DNA from: Methylococcales bacterium
Lineage (GTDB): Bacteria; Pseudomonadota; Gammaproteobacteria; Methylococcales; Methylomonadaceae
Length of the DNA: 64,000 nt
NCBI GenBank assembly: GCA_026398895.1
Contig: JAPLRZ010000050.1
Location: forward strand, 1 to 64,000
Reading direction: 5' to 3'
Shown here: piece by piece, positions 38,827 through 50,000 of the stretch
Position numbering within the stretch: the stretch's first letter is position 1
How the letters are laid out: each line of letters opens with the position of its first letter
Translations under genes and position numbers: made by a program
The notes under the pieces: model-generated
Told to the model about the DNA's origin: nothing
The model's input: the letters and a program-made list of their open reading frames with translations, nothing else
The model's database searches: none

Positions 38827-39292
38827 GCCAGCTTGTATAAGGATGAAGCGATAAATTATTATTGTAATAACGCAAATCATCAGTAACTTCCGCGCCTAAC
38901 CAAGACGGTTTTACAAAACTTGCGCCAATTTCTGACAGTTCAATCTCTGCGACAATCAAACCTTGATTATCACCGTCAAATTCATCAATTTCCCAAGTAT
39001 GTCCATTATCAGTGACAAAATAGCGGGTTTTTTCAATTAACGGTTTTCTGCACAACGTGCTAAGAATTTCATCGGCATCTGCCAATGGAATTTCGTATTC
39101 ATATTCGTGGCGGTGTGTGCCTATGGTAGCCGATTTAATATTCAACCACGCGTGTTCATTACTGGTACGCACGCGAATAGAGCTAGTGGGTTGTGAGCTT
39201 AAATAACCTTGTCTATAGCGAATCGAATGGGTCACACAGTCGCGCCAGCTATCATTCGCTAATAAAAACTTGTGTTCTATTTCTATTGCCAT
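38816..39292 (-). CDS. CYTH-domain protein, probable inorganic triphosphatase
   Basis: 158 residues from the ATG at 39292; a long upstream extension of the frame lies across the CDGSH gene and is not real. Starts MAIEIEHKFLL with the ExExK signature of CYTH enzymes, followed by IRYRQGYLS, IRVRTSNEHAWLNIK and EIDEFDGDNQGLIVAEIEL. Most short bacterial CYTH proteins hydrolyse tripolyphosphate or thiamine triphosphate rather than making cAMP. It starts 7 nt after the CDGSH gene and overlaps the TPR gene. Confidence 0.9.
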   Translation of the reverse strand: MAIEIEHKFLLANDSWRDCVTHSIRYRQGYLSSQPTSSIRVRTSNEHAWLNIKSATIGTHRHEYEYEIPLADADEILSTLCRKPLIEKTRYFVTDNGHTWEIDEFDGDNQGLIVAEIELSEIGASFVKPSWLGAEVTDDLRYYNNNLSLHPYTSWHEN

Positions 39293-39299
39293 GAGTGTA

Positions 39300-39536
39300 T
39301 CAAAGGTCGCAGTGACTTGCGTCACAAAAAGGTGGGTTTTGTGTTTCAGAGCAGCCACATAAATAGATACGCTTAGTTTCTTCAGCGACAAATTTAACCG
39401 ACTTTTTATCGGGAGAAAACTCTCGATGTGAACGATCACACAAGGGCATGGTTTGACTAAAACCACAGCTGCACCACCCATAGGTTTCGCCTGCTTCTAC
39501 ATCAACAGGCATGGGAGAATTTGTTTTGCTGGTCAT
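39300..39536 (-). CDS. Tandem CDGSH iron-sulfur domain protein
   Basis: 78 residues with two CDGSH-type sites: C22, C24, C33, H37 (WCSCGFSQTMPLCDRSH) and C60, C62, C71, H75 (LCGCSETQNPPFCDASH). Each should bind a [2Fe-2S] cluster with 3Cys:1His ligation, as in mitoNEET relatives. It is probably a soluble redox or cluster-transfer protein. It is the first gene of the CDGSH-CYTH-TPR-rsmJ-Rieske run. Confidence 0.92.
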   Translation of the reverse strand: MTSKTNSPMPVDVEAGETYGWCSCGFSQTMPLCDRSHREFSPDKKSVKFVAEETKRIYLCGCSETQNPPFCDASHCDL

Positions 39537-39608
39537 AATAATGTGTTAATTAATAAAAATGGCTAATTTTATAACATCTTATAGCAATCAGCTCAAATCA
39601 TTGAACAC

Positions 39609-39636
39609 TTGACGAACAGCAAAGATGCTATAAAAT
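39609..39636 (+). promoter_or_regulatory. Promoter of tRNA-Asp
   Basis: TTGACG (39609-39614), a 16-nt spacer and TAAAAT (39631-39636), followed by a GC-rich discriminator (CGCGC). This is the stringent-control type expected for a stable-RNA promoter. The tRNA begins 15 nt downstream of the -10 box. Confidence 0.6.
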
Positions 39637-39650
39637 ACGCGCTCTCAAAT

Positions 39651-39727
39651 GGAGCGGTAGTTCAGTTGGTTAGAATACTGGCCTGTCACGCCAGTGGTCG
39701 CGGGTTCGAGTCCCGTCCGCTCCGCCA
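39651..39727 (+). tRNA. tRNA-Asp (GUC)
   Basis: 77-nt cloverleaf: acceptor GGAGCGG (39651-39657) with CCGCTCC (39717-39723), discriminator G and encoded CCA (39725-39727). The anticodon arm CTGGC-CTGTCAC-GCCAG gives anticodon GTC, and the T-arm contains GTTCGAGTC. No second tRNA follows. Confidence 0.98.
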
Positions 39728-39792
39728 TATTTCAGCGTAATTTTCAGCTTACGCAAGCCTAGCAAGCCTTTAACGGCATAACTTTACATTAC

Positions 39793-40341
39793 ATGGCAAG
39801 ACGAAACGAGCATAGCTTGGAAGAAATAAAAGCAATGGTGTTAACTGCTGCTGAGAGCATTATTCTCGAAGAGGGTTGTGCTGCATTAACCATACGCAAA
39901 ATTGCGATGGAAATAGGCTATACCGTCGGCAGTGTCTATATGGTATTTGCCAGTCGAGCGGATTTAATTTTACATATCAATGCCCGAACACTGGAGGACA
40001 TCGCCACGCATTTACAGCCTATCAGCAGGTCAGGCGATATTGAAGCATGGCTTAATGGGTATTTGCAGTACGTTCGTGCCAACACGCACCGCTGGCGACT
40101 GCTTTTTACTCAGTCCGCATCCGAAAATCAAACCCTGCCTGATTGGTACCAAGTTCAATTAAACGCAATTTTTCAGCAATTTTCTGCTTATTTCACTTGC
40201 ACATCATCCGAGAAAAATCCGCAAGCCATACAGGCACTGTGGCAGGGTATTCATGGTATTTGTTTATTATCAGCAGAAGCAGAGATAGAAACTTCGGGAT
40301 TGTTATTACTCAAAACCTTTTTGCGCGGTTGGTCGGTTTAG
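39793..40341 (+). CDS. TetR/AcrR-family transcriptional regulator
   Basis: 182 residues. The N-terminal TetR helix-turn-helix (about 8-55) has AESIILEEGCAALTIRKIAM and YTVGSVYMVFASRADLI, the recognition-helix pattern. The C-terminal domain is a helical, WHG-type ligand-binding region (ALWQGIHGICLLSAEAE). The ligand and targets are unknown. It stands alone 66 nt after tRNA-Asp; no divergent operon that it would obviously control lies beside it. Confidence 0.9.
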   Translation: MARRNEHSLEEIKAMVLTAAESIILEEGCAALTIRKIAMEIGYTVGSVYMVFASRADLILHINARTLEDIATHLQPISRSGDIEAWLNGYLQYVRANTHRWRLLFTQSASENQTLPDWYQVQLNAIFQQFSAYFTCTSSEKNPQAIQALWQGIHGICLLSAEAEIETSGLLLLKTFLRGWSV

Positions 40342-40629
40342 TCTTGATTGTCGGGCGAGAATAACTCAATCAACCGATAGCTGGTCACCGTCACTCATTG
40401 CCAAATAAATACTAGATTTTTCCGATGAATAAAGCCTGTCGCTAACACTATCGCAGAAATGTGTGTGGAGTATTAGTTTTTACTCTGTACAGGATTGTCT
40501 AATTATCATACAGTTAACCAGCAATCAAAATTATTTTTTAACTATGATTGTTCGCGGGGTGTAAATTTAGCTTCGCGTTTTTATTCCGAGGTTGTTTTTT
40601 ATTATAAAAATAATATAAAGGTCATAACT

Positions 40630-40887
40630 ATGAAAACTGAAGAACAAACTGAATTGACAGATAAAGAATCATCAAGCGAAATATTGGACGGTGAGGAAAC
40701 CCCTGCTTCGACTTTTAAACCGTTTTTGCTCGGTATTGCAGGTCTTGCTGTCGTCATGGCTATTTTAATTTTGCTACCGATGCTTCTTACCTTCTTATCA
40801 TCGGGTGATGCTCGCGCTCCCTCTCAAATTCATCATGCAGACCCTTTAGGTAAACGTGATCCGAACACAGCTTATAAAGGCTTATAA
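40630..40887 (+). CDS. Small single-pass membrane protein, unknown
   Basis: 85 residues from the ATG at 40630 (AAAGG 8 nt upstream); the frame is open back to about 40495 but without a better start. Very acidic N-terminal 35 residues (EEQTELTDKESSSEILDGEE), one membrane helix (LLGIAGLAVVMAILILLPMLLTFL), and a short C-terminus. No family is recognised. It has the same layout as the small protein at 33460. About 290 nt of non-coding DNA lies upstream, in which no specific element is recognised. Confidence 0.65.
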   Translation: MKTEEQTELTDKESSSEILDGEETPASTFKPFLLGIAGLAVVMAILILLPMLLTFLSSGDARAPSQIHHADPLGKRDPNTAYKGL

Positions 40888-40939
40888 GCTCAGAAAGGGT
40901 AAATTCAGACGGTGTTTGCCATTGCTTTTACTTTTGGGC

Positions 40940-40973
40940 ATGACTGCCAGTCCTTTAAAGGACTGGCGGTCAT
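40940..40973. repeat. 34-bp palindrome, intergenic copy
   Basis: Arms ATGACTGCCAGTCCTTT / AAAGGACTGGCGGTCAT with one mismatch. A nearly identical palindrome lies inside the giant gene at 43377-43410. It is located between the convergent ends of the small membrane-protein gene and the giant gene. No T-tract. Confidence 0.75.
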
Positions 40974-41046
40974 TAATATCGCTATAACAGGTTTCACTCA
41001 CTACCGTTTTTTGATTCCCTCTGTTACTAACACTTTGACTTTACCA

Positions 41047-44000
41047 TCACCCAGTTTCTGAGTTGATAACTAACGCATTTATCACACTCTGTTCAAATGC
41101 GCGTACTACACTGACATCGTTATCTACCTTTGGAGCTGCGGTTTTAAGTGCATGACGACGCGTTGCATGGTGCTTGGGATTGCGGCATTCTTCAGCCAGT
41201 TTTGCTGCGATTTGCACATAGTCCTCACGCGAACTGGCAATTGTGTCAGTAAGTCCAATTTTACGCAACAATCCTGCTGCCAATCGCTGGCGCATAAACT
41301 CACCTTCTAGGGTTACGATGGGTAAGCCTCGATGCACCGCCTGCCACGCAGTGGTATAGCCAGAAAATGAGGGGCAATCGAGATAGACATCACATAAATC
41401 AAGCAAGGTCTGAAATTTTTCCATCGATTGCCAAGGAATCACTAGCAGATGTTGTTTTGGATTTAAGCCACGATCAACAAAACATTGCTCAAGTCTGGCA
41501 ACTATCTGATCGGTTGCCCAAGTATCCTGACGGTCGCCTAGCAAAATAAATACACTGTCATGCACCACACTGGCAATAGTGGCGTAAAGCGCGTCATCGA
41601 CAGGATCAAACTTGTAGATGGTTTGTGCGATTATAAAGCGCACGCTACTGCTTGCAGTCAATTGGGCTACAAGTTCAGGCGATAATGGTTCAGGTAAAAT
41701 ATTGATCGGGGTTGTGCAACAGCCAGTGTTAGGCAAGCGTATCAAGCGTTCACGATAATGACTATCCGCATTCGGTGACTCAAGTAATTCCCCTGAAAAA
41801 TACAGGTCGATAGTCGATAATCCTGTGGTGATGGGATGTCCCCAGCTTGCAATTTGTAAAGTTGCAAAACGATGTGAGGCTAATCTGGCTGATAGAGGAT
41901 CCATGCCAATTTCTGGGTAAAAAATAACATCAGCTGCGTCCGTTTCCAATGCGGTTAACCAGCCTGCTAACTCAGTAATCGTGTGCGTATCGCGCCATTC
42001 ATTCGCTAATGACTTGGCAAAAGCGGTTTCTTGGTCTTCGATTTTACCTAAATGATAGAGTATTAGCTCAAAACGGCTACGATCTAAGTTGACTAACAAG
42101 CCTCGAGTAATAACATCCCAAACCGAATGACGGCGAAAATGATGTGAAATGACCACCATGCGTATTTTTTTTGCTAGTGGTTTAACAGACACAGAGCGAC
42201 TAGGGCTTGTGACTAAATCGCCATAACGCGACAATCGCTGGACATGATTGCCAGCTCGATAAGCCAACAGAAAAGGCAAAGGCAGAAGCTCCGCCTTGTG
42301 TAGGGATTCTTGGTGACTTGCTGAGGAATTTATCCAATTTGATAAATTGCTCAGGGCATCGTCGAATTGACTGGGGACTAAAATCGAAGCGGCCGCACTT
42401 TTAGGGATGACGGGTAACGACATAATGAGTTGTATAAAGTGCAGCTCTGTATTATCGGGAATCGCCGTTAATGCAGTCTGTAAACTGATTTCTGCTTGTG
42501 AAAGCTGTCCTTGATCTTTTAACAGGGTAATAAGGTTGCAATGCGCTTCACTATAATCGGGTTTAATCGCTATTGCGCGTTGATAGCTGGCTTCGGCTTC
42601 GGAATAGCAATGTTGTTTTTTGAGTAACAACCCTAAGTTATTATGTACTTCAACATAATCTGGTTTAACCACTAAAGCACGTTGGTAGTTGACAATGGCT
42701 TCATCAACACGGTTAAGGTCTGCAAGAACAACACCTCGGTTATAAAGGGCATCAAAACTATTCGGATTAATCGCTAAAGAACGGTCATAACTGCTAAGCG
42801 ATTCTTCTAAACGTTTAAGATTGTATAGCGTATTAGCCTGACCAAAAAGTGCTTCGGCATGATGGGTGTCGATAGATAATAGCAGGTCGTAATTGATGAG
42901 TGCTGCATCAAAACGATTGAGAACTTGTAAAGTGATTCCGCGCCCTATCAATGCATCGATAAAATCTGGCTTAATAGTCAATGCCATGTTATAGCCGATC
43001 AAGGCTTCATCAGGACGATTAAGCGTTTGTAATAAATTAGCCTGATTTAAAAGAGCATCAACACTGTCAGGACTCAGCTCTAATACCTTGTCATAGCAAA
43101 TCAATGCGTCATCAAAGCGATTCAATGCTTGAAACACCGCGCCTAAATTTGAATATGCCGCAGAATTATTGGTATTTATAGTGAGTGACTGCTGGATTAA
43201 CTCTACCGCACGTTGTGGCTGTCCCTTTTGATTTTTTAATACGCCCAAAAAATGCAGCACATCAACGTGTTGAGGCTCGGTGTGCAATATCTCTTGATAC
43301 AGCACTTCAGCTTGCTCCAACTGCCCTTGTTGATGCAAGCTAAGTGCTTGTTGAAATTTATCGGCATTGGCTGGTAATGACTGCCAGTCCTTTAAAGGAC
43401 TGGCAGTCTTATGTGCCGACACATAAATATGATCGGGAGCGAGTCCCGCTTGATAGCGGTCAAACATCATTTGAAAAGCAGATTCAATGTGTTTGGCAAA
43501 CAAAGCGGTGTTAAATAATGGCGTAGTCAGGTGGTTATCGGCTAACTTTTGTTTCAGCGCGGCGAGTTGTTCTGGATGAGTGGCTAGTTGAATTGCCAGT
43601 GCCTCATAATCTTCATAATTACTGGTAATTAATTCGGGTAAGCCAATAGCATTGAGTAAACTCGCCGCCACGCGGCTGGCAAATGCTTCACCCATACAAG
43701 TCAACACAGGCAAGCCTACCCATAGCGCGTCATTGGTGGTGGTGTGTGCGTTGTAAGGTAAGGTATCTAAAAACAAATCAGCTAAGCGATAGCGTGCTAA
43801 ATATTCTGGCATCGCCATGCGTTGGGCAAAACATATCCGCTCAGGGTTTATGCCACGCGCTGCTGCTTCAAGACGACAGTTTTTGGCAACATAAGCATTA
43901 TCTTCCAGCAGCCATAACACGCTACCTTCAACTTGATGTAATAGCCGCATCCAACTATCAAATACGGCGGACGTAATTTTATGATTATTATTAAAACAAC

Positions 44001-47000
44001 AAAACACAAAACCCTGAGCAGGTAAGCCAAGTTCTGCTCGTGTAAACGACCTATTTGCAATGAATCGCTTGCTATCACTGCTCATATAGCTATTGGGCAG
44101 ATAGGCTATTTTTTCCGTGTAGTAGGGCTGATATTCGCTGGGGATTAAGGTGGGATCAGCCAATAAATAGTCGATGTATTCTGACCCCATCGTACTGGCA
44201 TAGCCCAAGTAACTCACTTGAATAGGGGCTACTCGCATTGCGAAAATATTGGTTCTGCCACCTTCGGTAAAGCCATTTAAATCCACTGCAATATCACAAC
44301 CAAGCTGTCTAGCCAAGCGCACAACTTGTTCATCTGATTGCTGGCTAACATCAATAAATTGATCAAATGACGGTTCTAATCTTAGGCGCATTTCATCTTT
44401 ATGATCTGCGGCATACAAAGAAAATGCAATCACTTCAAACCGAGAATGATCATGGTATTCAAACAATTCCGCCATTAAGTAGGCAATAGGATGATTACGA
44501 AAATCTGCGGAAAAATAAGCGATTTTAATTTTTGAATGGGTGTGTTTTGACAAGGGTGGTAACAGTAACTGACTGGGGTATTTTGTTTGGCTATAGATTT
44601 CGGCAGCTTTTTTCTGTAAGGCGGCAGAGGATGTCATTGCCAATACAGAAAAAGGTGTGACTATTTTTTTGCCCTGTTCTATCTCGCTAACAAGTTTGTT
44701 AGTGTGATGAACTAGGTCTTTCCAGTCACACATTTTCATTTTTGAAGACAACCAAGTGCCAAACAAAAAAGCATGGTCTGGCTGAATGGCAAGAGCGCGT
44801 TCGTAGTAAATAATCGCATCGCTAAAACGTTTAAGTTCTTGCAACACCACACCACAGCCTAGCAATGCTTCGGTATAGTTTGGATTGACGACTAAAGCGC
44901 GTTCATAGCTAGCGAGTGCTTCATCATAACGCTTAAGAGTACATAGCACCGTTGCACGATTGGAAAGAGCTTCAGGGTAGTTTGGATTGACTTCTAAAGC
45001 GCGGTCATAGCTGTTAAGTGCCTCGTTCAAACGTCTGAGTTCTTGTAATATGTTGCCACGATTGCTGAGTGTTTCCACATCATCAGGCACGATAACTAAA
45101 GCCCTATCATAACTGTCGAGTGCGTCATTGAAGCGTTTAAGCTCCTTTAATGTGTTGCCACGATTAGTGATTACTTCCGCATAGTTAGGTTTGAGAGCTA
45201 ACGCACGGTTGTAACTGGCAAGTGCGTCGTCAAAACGCTGAAGACCTTGTAATACAACACCTCGATTGCACAGCACTTCAACATAGTTTGGATTGATAGC
45301 TAATACTTGATCGTAGTTAGCGAGGGCTTGATCAAAATAATTGTGGCTTAGTAGTAAATTGGCACGATTAAATAATGCTTCATCATAATCGGGCTTGAGT
45401 GTTAACGCACGGTCATAGCTGGCGAGTGCCTCGTCAAAACGATTAATAGTTTGTAGTGCGAGAGCTAGGTTTAAGTGTGCTTCTGCATTATTAGGGTTTA
45501 TGTTGAGTGATTGCTGAATTAAATCAATCGCGAGCGGTGCTTGTCCATGTTGATTTTTCAGAATACCTAAAAAATGTAGAGCATCAACGTGTTGCGGATT
45601 CGTTTTTAATAGCTGTTCATACAATACTTCGGCTTCTGCAAATTGCCCTTGTTGATGCAAACTTAGCACTTGTTGAAATTTATCATCACTAGCGAGCAGT
45701 GGTTTTAACTCAATAACTGCTTGTTGCTGGGTGGTATGGATTTGCTCTTGAATGGGTACATAAATATGATCGGGAGCTAAGTCTGCTTGATAGCGGTCAA
45801 ACATCATTTGAAAAGCAGATTCGATATGTTGGGTAAATAATGCGGTATTAAATAATGGCGTAGTCAGGTGGTTATCGGCTAACTTTTGTTTCAGCGCGGC
45901 GAGCTGTTCAGAATGAGTGGCGAGTTGAATTGCCAGTGCCTCATAATCTTCATGATTGCTGGTAATCAATTCGGGTAAGCCAATAGCACTAAGCAAACTC
46001 GCCGCCACACGACTGGCAAATGCTTCACCCATACACGTCAATACAGGTAATCCTGCCCATAGCGCATCACTGGTGGTGGTGTGGGCATTACAGGGTAGGG
46101 TATCTAAAAATAAATCCGCCAAACGATGACGCGCTAAATGTTCTGGCAACGCTACGCGTTGGGCAAATACTATTCGTTCAGGATTTATGCCCCGCGCTAC
46201 TGCTTCAAGGCGACAATTTTTGGCAGCAATGGCATTGTCTTCCAATAGCCATAACACACTGTCTTCAACGTGATGCAATATCCGCATCCAACTATCAAAC
46301 ACCGCTGGGGTAATTTTATAATTATTATTAAAACAACAAAATACAAAACCCTGCTCAGGTAAGTCCAGTTCTGCACGGGTGAATTGTCTATTGGCAATGA
46401 CTCGGCTGGTATCATTGACCTGATAGCTATTCGGTAAATAGACACAGAATTCTGAGTAATAGGGCTGATATTCTTTTGGAATTAATACCGAATCTGCCAA
46501 TAAATAGTCGATGTAATCGGCACCCATTGTGCTGGGATAACCTAAATAACTCACTTGAATGGGTGCGGCACGCATGGCAAAAATGTTAGGTCGGGCATCT
46601 TCGGTAAAGCCTTTTAAATCAACCGCAATATCAATCTCTAGTTGTCTAGCCAGTCGCACCACCTGTTCATCTGATTGCTGACTGACATCAATAAATTGAT
46701 CAAATGCCGCTTCCAATCGTAAGCGCATCGCATCTTTATGGCTTGCTGAATGAAAAGAAAAAGCGATAATTTCAAACCGTGATCTATCGTGACGATCAAA
46801 TAATTCAGCGATTAATTGGGCAGTAACATGAATACGAAAATCTGCGGAAAAATAAGCGATTTTAATTTTTGAATGTGCGTGTTTTACTAGCGGTGGCAAC
46901 AGAAAATGACTAGGATATTTTTCCTGCACATAATAACGGGCAACTGTTTGCTGGATTGCCGCTGATGAAGTCAATGCCAAGACAGGAAAGGGGGTAGAGG

Positions 47001-50000
47001 CTTTTATCCCTAGGGTTATTTTTTTTATCAGCTGTTCACGATTAGTCTCAAAACCACTCCAATCACATAGCCGCATTTTATTATGTAACCAAGTACCCAG
47101 CAAAAATGGATGGTCAGGCTTGAGGGTAAGAGCGCGTTCATAGCTACTGAGTGCTTCATCAAAACGATTAAGAATTTGTAAAACATTACCCCGATTAATC
47201 AGGGTTTCTACAGAATCTGGTTGAATCGCTAACAGTTGGTCACACACGCTCAGCATCTCTTGATAACGATTGAGGTTTTGTAATACCGTGCCACGACCAA
47301 TAAGTGCTAGCCATAAATTAGGTTTAATGGCTAATGCCTTATCATAATTACTTAGGGCTTCGTCAAAACGACTGAGTGCTTGTAACGCATTACCCCGATT
47401 GCAGAATGCTTCTGCATAATCTGGCTTAATGACTAGCGCGTGATTATAGCTAGCAATAGCGTCATCAAAGCGTTTCAGGCTTTGTAATACGTTGCCACGA
47501 TTAGAATGCGCTCTGGCATAGTTGGGATTAATAGATAAGGCGCGATCATAACAGGCAAGGGCTTCGTCTAACTGATTCAGGTCTTCTAGGTCATTGCCCT
47601 GATTAATGAGTGCTTCAATCGTATCTACTTCGATGATTTGTTCGGAGGTAGTTGGTAAAGTAACCGTATCAATATCCTCTGATTGCGTTTCCACGCTGAT
47701 ATGATCAGGTGCTAATCCTGCTTGATAGCGATCAAACATCATTTGAAAAGCAGATTCAATATGTTGGGTAAATAACTCAGTATCAAACAATGGCGTAGTC
47801 AGGCGGTTATCGACTAACTTTTGTTTCAGCGCGGCGAGTTCATCTGGATGGGTAGCAAGTTGGATTGCCAGTGCTTGGTAATCGTCAAGATTGGTAGTAA
47901 TTAATTCGGGTAAGCCAACAGCACTAAGCAAACTAGCTGCCACACGACTGGCAAACGCTACCCCCTCACATGTCAATATAGGTAAATTCACGCAAGTCAA
48001 CACAGGTAAACCCACCCAGAGTGCATCACTGGCAGTGGTGTGTGCATTATAAGGCAGTGTATCTAAAAACAAATCAGCTAAGCGATGCCGCGCTAAATGG
48101 TCTGGTAACGAAGCGAGTCGTTTGGCAAAAATTAATCGGGTAGGCTCTATATTGCGTGCTTTTGCTTCTCGCTGTAAGTTGTTGACTGCATCCGCATTAC
48201 TTTCACTCAGCCACAATACACTGCCTTCAATGCTATGCAATAAACGCATCCAAATATCAAACACCGTTGGCGTTATTTTATAAGCGTGATTAAAACAGCA
48301 AAAGACAAAACCGTGTTCAGGTAAGCCGAATTCTGCCCGCGTAAATTGTCTATTGGCAATGGGACGATGAGTATCATTGACCAGATAGCTGTTGGGAAGA
48401 TAGGCTATTTTTTCCGTGTAATAAGACTGACATTCAGTAGGAATGACGACTGAATCAGCCAGTATATAATCCATATAATCCACGCCCATCGTGCCAGAAT
48501 AGCCCAAATAGTTGACTTGAATAGGAGCGACTCGCATAGCAAATAAGTTAGGTCGGCAACCCTCGGTAAAGCCATTTAAATCAACAGCAATATCGATTTC
48601 GAGTTTTCTAGCCAGTCGCACAACTTGCTCATCCGATTGCTGGCTGACATCAATGAATTGGTCAAATACAGTTTCCAGCCTTAAACGCATATCATCTTTA
48701 TGGTTTGTGGCATGAAGAGAAAAAGCGATAATTTCAAACCGCGCTCTATCATGACGTTCAAATAATTCAGCGGATAAGTAAGCAACGGCGTGATTACGAA
48801 AATCCGCTGAAAAATAAGCCAGTTTAATTTTTGAATGCGTGTGTTTTTCTAGTGGAGGCAATAGAAAATGACTGGGATATTCTGCTTGTGCATAAATGGA
48901 CGCTGCTTTTCGCTGCAAAGCAGGAGATGAAGACATTGATTGGACAAAAAATGGTGTAAACGCTTTTTCTCCGCGTGTTATTTTTTGCTGGAGCGTATCA
49001 AGATTGGTATCAAATTCACGCCAATCACATAGCTTCATTTTTAAAGACAGCCAAATACAGAACATAAATTCTGAGTTTGGCTTGATAGTAAGCACACGTT
49101 CATAACTATTAATTGCGTCATTAAAGCGTTTGAGGTCTTGTGACACATTGCCCTGACCGATCAGTGCGTCTATATAGTCTGGTTTGATAATCAAAGCGCG
49201 TTGATAACTAGCCAGTGCTTCATCAAAGCGTTCAAGATTGTGTAGAACTTTGCCACAGTTGTAACACGCTTCGGCGTAGTTTGGCGTGATGCTCAAAACA
49301 CGTTCATAGCTTATCAGCGCGTCAGAAAATTGTTTACAGTCGAATAGTGCGTTGCCACGTCCTATGAGAGCGTCGATAAAATCAGGCTTAATGCGTAATG
49401 CACGGTCATAACTGGCGATAGCTTCCTGAAAACGTTTGCCTGCTAGCAAGGCGTTACCTCGATTATAGAAGGCTTCGGGATAATCGGATCTAATCGTCAA
49501 GGCTTGATCATAACTCGCAAGTGCTTCATCAATACGTTTCATGCTTTGCAGGACATTACCCCGATTAGAATGCGCTCTGGCGTAGTTAGTATTAATAAAT
49601 AAGGCGCGGTCATAACTGGCAAGTGCTGCATCAAAATACCCAAGGTCTTCTAGCTCATTGCCACGATTTATCAGCTCTTCAACCGTATTTTCTTCGATGA
49701 CTAAGGTGCTTTCAACGCTGGCAGCAGTTTCATCCAAACGATCAATATTTTGTAATGTAAGCCCTTCATTAAAGTGTATTTGTACGCTATCAGAATGGGC
49801 GGGCAGTGTTTGCTTGCTTGAATCAACAATGTCTCGCGTTTGACGCTGTTTTTTTATCATCGCTACACAGCGTAATGCTTCAGGGTGTTTAGGTTGTGTT
49901 TTTAACAGCTCTTGGTATAACAATTCAGCCGCCGCTAATTGCCCCTGATGATGTAATTGTTGCGCTTGCTCCAATGTATTAGCTTCGGCGGGCGTTAATG

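Noticed and set aside
39293-39481. 63-residue N-terminal extension of the CYTH protein
   Set aside because: It runs antisense-free but out of frame through the CDGSH gene; CYTH proteins start directly at the ExExK strand.
40940-40973. Palindrome read as a bidirectional terminator for the small membrane protein and the giant gene
   Set aside because: No T-tract on either side, and a near-identical copy sits inside a coding region, so it is better treated as a repeat element.
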